From Syntrophales bacterium (GTDB lineage Bacteria > Desulfobacterota > Syntrophia > Syntrophales > UBA2192): 10,199 nt of DNA. The position numbers and the translations under genes were made by a program. Location of the stretch: the NCBI GenBank assembly GCA_025454095.1, contig JALOPC010000043.1, forward strand, positions 1 to 10,199, given 5' to 3'. Of the stretch, positions 1-5,809 are shown in pieces (within the stretch, counting starts at the first letter, position 1; the number at the start of each line of letters is the position of its first letter). The notes beneath the pieces were generated by a model, which made no database searches, was not told the DNA's origin, and worked only from the letters and a program-made list of their open reading frames with translations.

Positions 1-20
1 TTCCTGGCGCTGTCAAGCCT

Positions 21-38
21 AAAAAAGGGGCTCCCCCT
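21..38 (-). terminator. intrinsic terminator after the TauE/SafE gene
   Basis: On the minus strand a short GC-rich hairpin (AGGGG, loop GAG, CCCCT) runs straight into a run of T residues. It begins about 10 bases after the permease stop codon. The stem is only 5 bp, but the G/C composition, tight loop and T-tract are the classic Rho-independent pattern. It closes the permease as a single-gene unit. Confidence 0.75.
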
Positions 39-48
39 GTACCCTGCC

Positions 49-774
49 TCACAGCACCCTCGTGAGCGTAAACACCCCCAGGGCCCCCAGCAAAACGAGC
101 ATGACCCTTCGGTAGCCGTCCTCCCTGAACTTCCCGTAGAGCAGAGAACCGGCCCAGGTCCCCGCCAGAAGCGTCGGGACGGAGACGAGGAAGTTGCGGA
201 TCACCCCGTCCGTGACGAGCCCGCTTGCGGCGTGGAAGACGCCGATCAGCAGCCCCGACATGATGAAGAACCCCTGGAGGGTCACCTTGATCTGGTCCTT
301 CGTCCAGGCCTGCAGGGAGGTGTAGACGATCACGGGCGGGCCCGAGGCGCTGATTGCACCGCCCAGTCCGCCGGCAAAGAAACCGAACAGGTAGGCCCAG
401 GGGCCACCCAGTTTCCCGATCGGCAATTTGAACAGCAGCCCGTAGAGGGAATAGGCCAGGAGGACCACCCCGAGAACGACCTGGACGTGCACCGGGTCCA
501 TCCGCTTGAGCAGCCATACCCCGGCGGGGATTCCCAGCGCGGCCCCGGCCAGGAGCGGCCAGATCTTTCCCCATTCCCAGTGGGACCGGAGCTGGATGAT
601 GAGGATCACCGTGAGGATCACGCCCATGAGGTTCACGAGGGGGATCGCCTCCCGGATGTCCAGAAAAAGCACCAGCAGGGGAAGCGACAGCAGGACGGAA
701 CCGAACCCGGAAAGGCCCTGAATGAACCCGGCCAGAAAGGCAACAACGGTCAGATAGAAATAGACGTCAGCCAA
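49..774 (-). CDS. TauE/SafE family inner-membrane permease
   Basis: Predicted 241-residue polytopic membrane protein of the TauE/SafE (former DUF81) family, members of which are proposed to export sulfite, sulfoacetate or other small organic anions; the substrate here is unknown. The two family repeats are visible: a first Gly-rich helix (GFIQGLSGFGSVL, about residues 17-29) and a second (GFFAGGLGGAISASGPP, about 131-147). Hydrophobic segments fill most of the chain and there are no soluble domains. I chose the TTG at 774 because AGGGAG lies 5 bases upstream and the length then matches the family. The frame stays open to a TTG at 879, but that codon is part of the promoter's -35 box and the added residues are not hydrophobic. 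The gene is monocistronic, with its own promoter and terminator, and divergent from the alkyltransferase gene. Confidence 0.88.
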   Translation of the reverse strand: MADVYFYLTVVAFLAGFIQGLSGFGSVLLSLPLLVLFLDIREAIPLVNLMGVILTVILIIQLRSHWEWGKIWPLLAGAALGIPAGVWLLKRMDPVHVQVVLGVVLLAYSLYGLLFKLPIGKLGGPWAYLFGFFAGGLGGAISASGPPVIVYTSLQAWTKDQIKVTLQGFFIMSGLLIGVFHAASGLVTDGVIRNFLVSVPTLLAGTWAGSLLYGKFREDGYRRVMLVLLGALGVFTLTRVL

Positions 775-814
775 TGGTCTCCCTGGTCTCCCGGCGCCCT
801 CGGCGACGAACCGC

Positions 815-843
815 TTTGCACCCGGGCCTGTTTCTGTTAGGAT
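815..843 (+). promoter_or_regulatory. candidate sigma70 promoter for the alkyltransferase gene
   Basis: TTTGCA at 815-820 and TAGGAT at 838-843 are separated by 17 bases, and each matches 4 of 6 consensus positions. Transcription would start near 850, giving a leader of about 40 bases before the ATG at 891. The match is modest and the call depends mainly on position. Confidence 0.35.
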
Positions 844-849
844 GTTCGC

Positions 850-879
850 ATCATAGGGGAAACCGGTCCCCCCTGTCAA
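850..879 (-). promoter_or_regulatory. sigma70 promoter for the TauE/SafE permease
   Basis: Read on the minus strand, a perfect TTGACA (879 to 874) is followed after 18 bases by TATGAT (855 to 850, 5 of 6 matches). Transcription would begin near 843, about 70 bases before the chosen TTG start at 774. This placement rules out the longer reading frame, whose first codon would fall inside the -35 element. The -10 end nearly abuts the weaker divergent promoter at 815-843, so the two polymerases would compete for overlapping DNA. Confidence 0.75.
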
Positions 880-890
880 ACGAGGTTTCC

Positions 891-1457
891 ATGACTGACC
901 GATCTCCGTATTTCTACCATTTCGTGAAGACCCGTCTCGGCAAGGCTGCCATCGTCTGGTTCGATGACGGGCGAACCGTTCGAATCGTCCGCGTCTGTCT
1001 GCCCGCCCCGGAAAACGAGATCATGGGGGAAATCCGGGGGCTGTTCCCCGACGCGAAAGCCCAATCCTGTGCTGCCGCCGCAGCGCTCGCCGGGAAAATC
1101 CAAGCCTTCATGGCGGGGAAGCCCGTGTCCTTCGATACCGCTGCGCTCGACATGAGCCGGGTGGCGCCCTATCACCGGAACGTGCTTGCGGCGCTCGCAG
1201 CCATCCCCCGGGGGCACGTCATGAGCTACGGGGGCGTCGCCTCGAAAACAGGGGCCCCGGGCGGGGCAAGGGCCGCCGGCCAGGGATGTGCGAAAAACCC
1301 CTTCCCCATCCTCTTCCCCTGCCACCGGGTTATCCGGTCGGACGGTTCGCTGGGGGGCTTCGGCGGTGGGCTCAAACTCAAGAGGGCGTTGCTGGAGATG
1401 GAAGGGATCCGGTTCGACAAGAACGGAACGGTGCTGCCGGAACACATTTTTCGGTAA
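891..1457 (+). CDS. ogt: methylated-DNA--[protein]-cysteine S-methyltransferase (O6-alkylguanine-DNA alkyltransferase)
   Basis: A 188-residue suicide repair protein that moves the alkyl group from O6-alkylguanine in DNA to its own cysteine. The active-site motif PCHRV is present (FPCHRVI, with the acceptor at Cys144). It sits in the expected setting: SYGGVA (112-117) supplies the conserved Tyr, ARAAGQ (126-131) the DNA-binding helix with its Arg finger, NPFPI (136-140) lies before the active site, and GGFGGGL-KR-LLEMEG lies after it. The N-terminal 85 residues are the usual poorly conserved domain. There is no Ada-type Zn/AraC module, so this is a stand-alone Ogt/MGMT. The ATG at 891 has GAGG about 5 bases upstream. 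The frame extends to 774, but the extra part is Arg-rich and unlike the family. The gene lies convergent to proB. Confidence 0.96.
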   Translation: MTDRSPYFYHFVKTRLGKAAIVWFDDGRTVRIVRVCLPAPENEIMGEIRGLFPDAKAQSCAAAAALAGKIQAFMAGKPVSFDTAALDMSRVAPYHRNVLAALAAIPRGHVMSYGGVASKTGAPGGARAAGQGCAKNPFPILFPCHRVIRSDGSLGGFGGGLKLKRALLEMEGIRFDKNGTVLPEHIFR

Positions 1458-1461
1458 GAGA

Positions 1462-1493
1462 GGGGTATCGGGTATCGGGGCTAGGGTATCGGG
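1462..1493 (+). repeat. GGGTATC heptanucleotide tandem repeat with G-quadruplex potential
   Basis: Four consecutive 7-base units (three GGGTATC and one GGGGCTA variant) are followed by a further GGG. Each unit opens with three or four G, giving five G-runs with loops of 3-4 bases, which satisfies the standard four-run quadruplex pattern. The tract lies five bases after the alkyltransferase stop codon, in the convergent gap before the proB stop. Quadruplex folding is inferred from the pattern only. Confidence 0.75.
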
Positions 1494-1545
1494 ATGGAAT
1501 AAGATTTCGTCGGACACCCTTTTTCTCTGCCCGGAGCCCTCTGAC

Positions 1546-2648
1546 CTACACCCTGGCCTTTTGTACCTTCGGGGCTTTCTGGACGGCCATGTTGTCCCGA
1601 TGGATGACTTCGTCGTAGTGCTTGTAGCCGAGGACCTGTTCGATCTTCGACGACTTTTCCCGTCGGGGCTGATGACGATGACGGGGTCGCCCACGGCGAA
1701 TTCCCCCTCCACCCGCTCGATGCCCGAGGGCAGCAGGCTCTTGCCGTTTTCCACGATGGCCCTCTTCGCCCCGTCGTCGACGAAAAGTTTCCCCCGCGAG
1801 CGCAGCGTGAAGGCGATCCAGTACTCCCGGCTCGACAGGCATTCCGTCATGGGGATGAAGAGGGTCCCCACGTTCTTGCCCGAAAAGATCTCGCCGAGGA
1901 TGCCTTTCTTCTTTCCACGGGCGATGATGTAGGGAATCCCGCAGGCCGTCACCTTGCGTGCCGCAAGGATCTTGCTGCGCATCCCGCCCATGCCGGTGGG
2001 GTCCGTTTCGGCCGTGGCCATGGATTCGATTTCGTCCGTGATCTCGCGCACGAGCCCGATCAGCTTCGCTTTCTTTGCGCCCGGGGCCTTGGGGTTGCGG
2101 TCGAAGAGCCCCTCCGTGTTGGTCATGCTGATGACGAGGTCGGCCTCGGTGATGTTGGCCACCACGGCGGCGAGGTGGTCGTTGTCGCCGAACTTGATTT
2201 CGTCGACGGCGACGGTGTCGTTCTCGTTGATGATGGGGATCACGTTCCACTCCATGAGGGTGGACAGGGTGTTCTTCACGTTGATGAAGCGCTTGCGGTC
2301 CGTTAGGTCGTCCATGGTCAGCAGGATCTGGGCGACGTAGAGATCGTGCTTGCCGAAGGCCGTGGAGTAGACGCGCATGACCCGGCTCTGCCCGATGGCG
2401 GCGCAGGCCTGCTTTTCCGGCATGCTCTTGAGCTTTCCCGAGATGCCCATGCGGTGCTTTCCCGAGGCGATGGCCCCCGAGGTGACGATGACGATGTGGT
2501 ATCCCTTGCGGATCAGCTCCGCCATCTCGTCGGCGAGCTGCTGGATGATGTCGCGGTCGAGTCCCTCCGTGCCCGTGAGGACGCCGCTGCCGATCTTGAC
2601 GATGACCCGCCGGACGCCGGCGAGGATTTCTCTGCGCTCAGTGCTCAT
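1546..2648 (-). CDS. proB: glutamate 5-kinase, frameshifted with a PUA-domain deletion (probable pseudogene or assembly error)
   Basis: ProB phosphorylates L-glutamate to gamma-glutamyl phosphate, the first step of proline synthesis. The amino-acid kinase domain is complete: VKIGSGVLT (17-25), VTSGAIASG (55-63), INENDTVAV (140-148), FGDNDHLAA (153-161), SMTNTEGLFDRNP (174-186) and GMGGMRSKI (219-227). A PUA domain follows up to SPDGK (327-331, codon ending at 1656). The next recognisable family sequence, SSKIEQVLGYKHYDEVIHRDN, starts at 1653 in another frame and ends at the TAG at 1546. The usual strand around ARGLVNYSS, about 20 residues, is missing at the junction, so a deletion of roughly 60 bases (1 modulo 3) explains both faults. 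Unrepaired, the kinase frame runs on to 876, antisense to ogt, for 595 codons from an upstream ATG at 2663. The ATG at 2648 overlaps the obgE end; the ATG at 2663 is the alternative start. proA is not nearby. Confidence 0.9.
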
Positions 2649-3660
2649 GGTCTTCCCGTTCATCCCGTTTCAATTTTTTCACCACCGCCGCGATCAGGGC
2701 ATCGATGCCCTCTCCCGTAACTGCTGAAATTAAAAAGACTTCTATATTTTTCCGCCGGAAGAAGTCAATTTCTTTTTTTGCCCGATCCCTCGTTTCCGGC
2801 AGATCCGCCTTGCCGATCGCCACGACCTGGGGCTTTTCCGCCAGGGCCGGATCGTAAAGCGCCAGCTCCCGGTTGATCGTTTCGAAATGGTTCCACCCGC
2901 TCACGGGCTCCTCCCCGGAGATGTCGAGCAGATGGATCAGGACGGCCGTCCGCTCCACGTGCCGCAGAAACCGGATCCCGAGCCCCACGCCCCGATGGGC
3001 CCCCTCGATGAGGCCGGGGATGTCCGCGATCACGAAGGTGCCGAAGTTTTTGTACTTCACGACGCCCAGGTTCGGGGTGAGGGTTGTGAACGGGTAATCG
3101 GCGATCTTGGGTTTTGCTGCCGAGACCCGGGAGATGAGGGTCGACTTGCCCGCATTGGGGAACCCGATGACCCCCACGTCGGCCAGCAGCTTCAGCTCGA
3201 GCCGGATCCAGCGCTCTGCGCCCTCCTCGCCGGGCTGGGCAAAACGGGGCGCCCGGTTGGTCGCGGTTTTAAAGAAGGCGTTTCCCCTGCCGCCCCGGCC
3301 TCCCTTCGCGACGACGTGGCGCTGGCCGTCCTCGACGAGGTCCACCAGCACCTCCCCCGTGGCGTCATCCATGACGAGAGTCCCTACCGGCACGGGGATC
3401 AGAACGTCGTCGGAATTGCGTCCCGTGCAGTCGCTTCCTTCGCCATGACCGCCGTGGCGTGCCACGTGGTGCTGCTGGTACTTGAGGTCCAGCAGGGTGC
3501 GATGGCTGGCCGAGGCCACGACGACGACATCGCCGCCCTTGCCCCCGTCGCCCCCGTTGGGGCCGCCCCGGGGGACGTACTTCTCCCTCCGGAAGCTCAC
3601 GCAGCCGCGGCCCCCGTCACCCGCCTTGACATAGATTTTTGCTTCGTCGACGAATTTCAT
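2638..3660 (-). CDS. obgE: Obg family GTPase, 50S ribosome assembly
   Basis: A 340-residue Obg/CgtA GTPase that binds the 50S subunit late in assembly and is linked to stress and growth control. The Gly-rich Obg fold fills residues 1-158 (KAGDGGRGCVSFRREKYVPRGGP, 12-34; later GGRGGRGN, 120-127). The G domain follows: G1 GFPNAGKST (166-174), switch I around DYPFTTLTPNLG (188-199), G3 DIPGLIEGAHRGVGLG (213-228), G4 GKAD (283-286) and G5 ISAV (311-314). G4 normally reads NKxD, and here Gly replaces the Asn. There is no extra C-terminal OCT domain, only a short charged tail. The ATG at 3660 has GGAA upstream. The last 11 bases overlap proB, suggesting translational coupling. It lies 93 bases after rpmA, with a terminator in the gap. 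Confidence 0.97.
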   Translation of the reverse strand: MKFVDEAKIYVKAGDGGRGCVSFRREKYVPRGGPNGGDGGKGGDVVVVASASHRTLLDLKYQQHHVARHGGHGEGSDCTGRNSDDVLIPVPVGTLVMDDATGEVLVDLVEDGQRHVVAKGGRGGRGNAFFKTATNRAPRFAQPGEEGAERWIRLELKLLADVGVIGFPNAGKSTLISRVSAAKPKIADYPFTTLTPNLGVVKYKNFGTFVIADIPGLIEGAHRGVGLGIRFLRHVERTAVLIHLLDISGEEPVSGWNHFETINRELALYDPALAEKPQVVAIGKADLPETRDRAKKEIDFFRRKNIEVFLISAVTGEGIDALIAAVVKKLKRDEREDHEH

Positions 3661-3672
3661 CCCGATTCCAAT

Positions 3673-3701
3673 AAAAAAGCCCTCGATGGGTCACCGAGGG
3701 C
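3673..3701 (-). terminator. intrinsic terminator between rpmA and obgE
   Basis: On the minus strand GCCCTCG, a 9-base loop and CGAGGGC form a perfect 7-bp GC-rich stem followed directly by six T. It lies between the rpmA stop (3754) and the obgE start (3660). It should cut most rplU-rpmA transcripts, leaving obgE-proB to read-through or to a weak internal promoter that I could not identify. Confidence 0.88.
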
Positions 3702-3753
3702 CTGGACAATCAGCTTGTCGCCGGGTTCTACGGCTCAGAGAGAGCGGGGAAGA

Positions 3754-4008
3754 CTAGGACGCGTAAACGCTGACCTTCTTGCGGTCCTTCCCGAAACGCT
3801 CGAATTTCACGACGCCGTCGATCTTGGCGAAAATCGTATAGTCCTTGCCGATGCCGACGTTGCGCCCTGGGTGGATTCTCGTGCCGACCTGGCGGATGAT
3901 GATGGAGCCGGCGCTGACGGCTTCGCCGCCGTACACCTTGACCCCTCTTCGCTGGGAGTTGCTGTCTCTTCCGTTGCGGCTGCTGCCCTGGCCCTTTTTA
4001 TGTGCCAT
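3754..4008 (-). CDS. rpmA: 50S ribosomal protein L27
   Basis: 84-residue L27, whose flexible N-terminus reaches toward the peptidyl-transferase centre. The family signature is complete: [20 protein letters not shown] at residues 1-20, then [23 protein letters not shown] in the middle, ending KKVSVYAS. The length is normal. The protein starts directly with MAHKKG, so it lacks the cleaved N-terminal extension seen in many Firmicutes L27 proteins. AGGAG lies 7 bases before the ATG, a strong ribosome binding site. It is 24 bases downstream of rplU and clearly co-transcribed with it. An intrinsic terminator follows. Confidence 0.99.
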   Translation of the reverse strand: MAHKKGQGSSRNGRDSNSQRRGVKVYGGEAVSAGSIIIRQVGTRIHPGRNVGIGKDYTIFAKIDGVVKFERFGKDRKKVSVYAS

Positions 4009-4032
4009 CTTCCATCTCCTAAAAAAAGCTGA

Positions 4033-4344
4033 TTACAGCGAGATTTCCTTGATCCTCACCTCGGTGAGAGGCTGCCGGTGACCCGTCTTCTTCAGGAACC
4101 CCTTGCGGCGCTTCTTCTTGAAGATGATGATCTTGGGGCCCTTGCCCTGGTGGACGATTTCGCCCACGACCCTGGCGCCCTCGACCACCGGGGTGCCCAC
4201 GCGGGTCTGGTCCTCTTTCGAGACCAGGAGAACCTCTTCGAACACCACCGTGTCGCCCTTCTGGCCTTCGAGCTTTTCCACCTTCAGGACATCTCCCTGG
4301 GAGACCCTGTGCTGTTTTCCGCCCGTTTTAATGACTGCGTACAT
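4033..4344 (-). CDS. rplU: 50S ribosomal protein L21
   Basis: 103-residue L21, a 23S rRNA-binding large-subunit protein. [18 protein letters not shown] (1-18) is the typical start, and the basic signature [21 protein letters not shown] (76-96) is the typical C-terminal half. I chose the ATG at 4344 because the family begins MYAVI and AAGGA lies 7 bases upstream; the frame stays open 17 codons further, across the transcription start. It is first in the rplU-rpmA-obgE-proB block, with its promoter 34 bases upstream of the start codon. Confidence 0.99.
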   Translation of the reverse strand: MYAVIKTGGKQHRVSQGDVLKVEKLEGQKGDTVVFEEVLLVSKEDQTRVGTPVVEGARVVGEIVHQGKGPKIIIFKKKRRKGFLKKTGHRQPLTEVRIKEISL

Positions 4345-4350
4345 GTCCGG

Positions 4351-4364
4351 TTCCTTGAAAGGAA
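4351..4364 (-). promoter_or_regulatory. small inverted repeat covering the rplU ribosome binding site
   Basis: On the minus strand TTCCT, a 4-base loop and AGGAA form a short hairpin whose 3' arm contains the AAGGA Shine-Dalgarno of rplU. With only five A/T-rich pairs it would be weak. It could slow translation slightly or have no effect. Confidence 0.35.
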
Positions 4365-4377
4365 ATTGAAAACAGTG

Positions 4378-4405
4378 ATTATATGGATAAAACAATGTTT
4401 GTCAA
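4378..4405 (-). promoter_or_regulatory. sigma70 promoter of the rplU-rpmA-obgE-proB block
   Basis: Read on the minus strand, a perfect TTGACA (4405 to 4400) and a perfect TATAAT (4383 to 4378) are separated by 16 bases. Transcription would start near 4371, leaving a leader of about 27 bases before rplU. Such a full-consensus promoter fits a highly expressed ribosomal protein operon. The leader is too short to hold an obvious L21 autoregulatory structure. Confidence 0.92.
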
Positions 4406-4548
4406 CACATTTTATCGCCATCGTCGACGGCCCGTTCCGGTCCTGTCGTTCGGGAGGGTCCCGGTTCGCATTTTCCCACGGAATTTGCATGCTTCCCCTG
4501 CGGGGAGTGCGATCCCCCCTGCATTGCCTGCGGAAAGGATAGCGTACA

Positions 4549-4845
4549 ATGCCCAAGATTCCCACCGAACAGCTCAAACCGGGCATGAAACTGGCCCGGC
4601 CCCTGCAGAACTCTTCCGGCATGGTCCTCATGGCCGAGGGGACCGAATTGACGGAGGCGCGCATCTCGAAAATCGAGAACATGGGCGTGGACAGCGTCTA
4701 CATCGACGGCCCGTCCCGGCCCGCCCGGCCGAAGGAGGAACTCCTCCTGGCCCTGGAGGAACGCTTCAGGAAGGCGGGCGCCAGCCCGCCGATGGCGACC
4801 ATCCGGAAGGCGGTCAGAGAGCATATCGAGGCGATGTATGAGTAG
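4549..4845 (+). CDS. small protein resembling the N-terminal module of HD-GYP phosphodiesterases
   Basis: A 98-residue soluble protein. Residues 6-53 follow the pattern usually found in front of HD-GYP domains (DUF3391-like): a Leu-Lys-Pro-Gly-Met start (LKPGMKLA), a central SGMVLMAEGTELTEARI, and a closing GVDSVYI. The remainder (about 60-98) is charged and probably helical, ending REHIEAMYE. No catalytic residues are visible, so it may act as an adaptor or sensor module. The ATG at 4549 has AGGA about 9 bases upstream. Its last 8 bases overlap the start of the HDOD gene, implying translational coupling and a shared pathway. The 204-base gap to divergent rplU shows no convincing plus-strand promoter; a small 5-bp hairpin (4494-4506) lies 42 bases before the start codon. 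The function is inferred from pattern similarity only. Confidence 0.72.
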   Translation: MPKIPTEQLKPGMKLARPLQNSSGMVLMAEGTELTEARISKIENMGVDSVYIDGPSRPARPKEELLLALEERFRKAGASPPMATIRKAVREHIEAMYE

Positions 4846-5677
4846 CATGGACCCGAAAGCCCTCCGGAGCCGGGTGGAGAACATCAGCACCATCCCGACG
4901 ATCCCCAGCGTGCTGAAGCAGCTGTCGACGATCATCGAGAACCCCAAGATATCCCTCAATGAAATCAGCCATTTCGTCTCTCAGGACCCTGCGCTGACGA
5001 CCAAGATCCTCCAGATGGTGAACTCGGCCCTCTACGGGTTCCCGGGCCGGATTTCGTCGGTCAACCACGCCGTCATGCTCCTGGGCCTCAACGTGGTCAA
5101 GGGGCTCCTGCTGAGCGTGTCCGTCTTCGAGATCATGCACAAGGCCATGATCGGCCTGAGGGAGCACTCCATCGGGGTTGCCATCGCCTCGAAGGTCCTC
5201 GCCCGGAAGAAAGGCCTCAAGGAGCCGGAGGAAGTCTTCGTGGCGGGGCTGCTCCATGACGTGGGCAAGGTCATCCTCACCCTCTCCTGGCCCGAGGAGT
5301 ACGACAAGACGGTCAGGGATGCCGAGGCTTCGGGTATCGCCATCTTCGACGCCGAGCGCAGGCACTTCTCCGAAACCCATGCCGCCGTGGCGGGCTGGCT
5401 GGCGGAAAAATGGCACTTCCCCGCCAAGCTCTGCGAGTGCATCGCAAACCATCACCGGCCCCAGACCTCCTCCCTGGCGCCCCTCGAGACGTCCATTGTC
5501 CACATGGCCGATGTGCTCGTAAAGGCCAGGGGCCTCGGGTACTCGGGGGATCGCCTCGTACCCGACGTCAACCCCAAGGCGTGGGAGACCCTGGGCCTGT
5601 CGGAGGAGGACCTGCGGGAGATCCTGAAAGAGCTCGAGGATTCCGTCGAACAGACCGAGGAGGAATACAAGGCCTGA
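4838..5677 (+). CDS. HDOD domain signalling protein
   Basis: 279 residues, with an HDOD domain (a variant of the HD phosphohydrolase fold used in bacterial signalling, often alongside c-di-GMP and chemotaxis proteins) from about 16 to 230. The hallmark start is present: STIPTIPSVLKQL (17-29), then SQDPALTTKILQMVNSALYG (48-67) and a helix containing LLGLNVVKGLLLS. The HD-like residues are H110, H140-D141 (GLLHDVGK), H181 (ETH), H205-H206 (NHHRP) and D225 (HMAD). The C-terminus (about 248-279) is acidic and probably helical. No receiver or transmembrane segment is present. The ATG at 4838 overlaps the upstream stop and has GAGG 6-7 bases before it; a second ATG at 4847 is possible. HDOD domains are usually thought non-catalytic, so the retained His/Asp set is notable. 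Confidence 0.93.
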   Translation: MSSMDPKALRSRVENISTIPTIPSVLKQLSTIIENPKISLNEISHFVSQDPALTTKILQMVNSALYGFPGRISSVNHAVMLLGLNVVKGLLLSVSVFEIMHKAMIGLREHSIGVAIASKVLARKKGLKEPEEVFVAGLLHDVGKVILTLSWPEEYDKTVRDAEASGIAIFDAERRHFSETHAAVAGWLAEKWHFPAKLCECIANHHRPQTSSLAPLETSIVHMADVLVKARGLGYSGDRLVPDVNPKAWETLGLSEEDLREILKELEDSVEQTEEEYKA

Positions 5678-5742
5678 TCCTGCACGGCCGGGGTCAAGTC
5701 CCTCGTTCCGTTTCACAGGAGCCTCGCGCATCAACCCCGCGA

Positions 5743-5756
5743 AGATCGGAAGAGCG
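5743..5756 (+). other. 14-base match to the Illumina TruSeq adapter start
   Basis: The bases AGATCGGAAGAGCG in the 132-base gap between the HDOD and GGDEF genes are identical to the beginning of the common sequencing adapter; the next bases diverge. The rest of the gap holds a weak 5-bp inverted repeat just upstream and AAGGAG before the GGDEF gene. I saw no promoter or terminator in it. The match could be a trimmed adapter remnant at a misassembly, or chance. Confidence 0.5.
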
Positions 5757-5809
5757 ATTTCGGATCCCAGGCCCGGCAAACGGACGGGTTGAAGGAGCAG
5801 CGGCACGAC

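Noticed and set aside
11..16. A perfect TTGACA on the minus strand just after the first terminator
   Set aside because: The matching -10 region would be outside the window, so a promoter for the next gene cannot be judged.
876..1545. Continuation of the proB reading frame to 595 codons, which could be read as a fused C-terminal domain
   Set aside because: This stretch is exactly antisense to the well-supported alkyltransferase gene, its residues are Arg/Gly/Pro-rich with no domain, and the true ProB C-terminus is found in another frame ending at 1546.
2887..4032. A 381-codon plus-strand frame opposite obgE and rpmA
   Set aside because: It is antisense to two certain genes and has no protein-like features or start signal.
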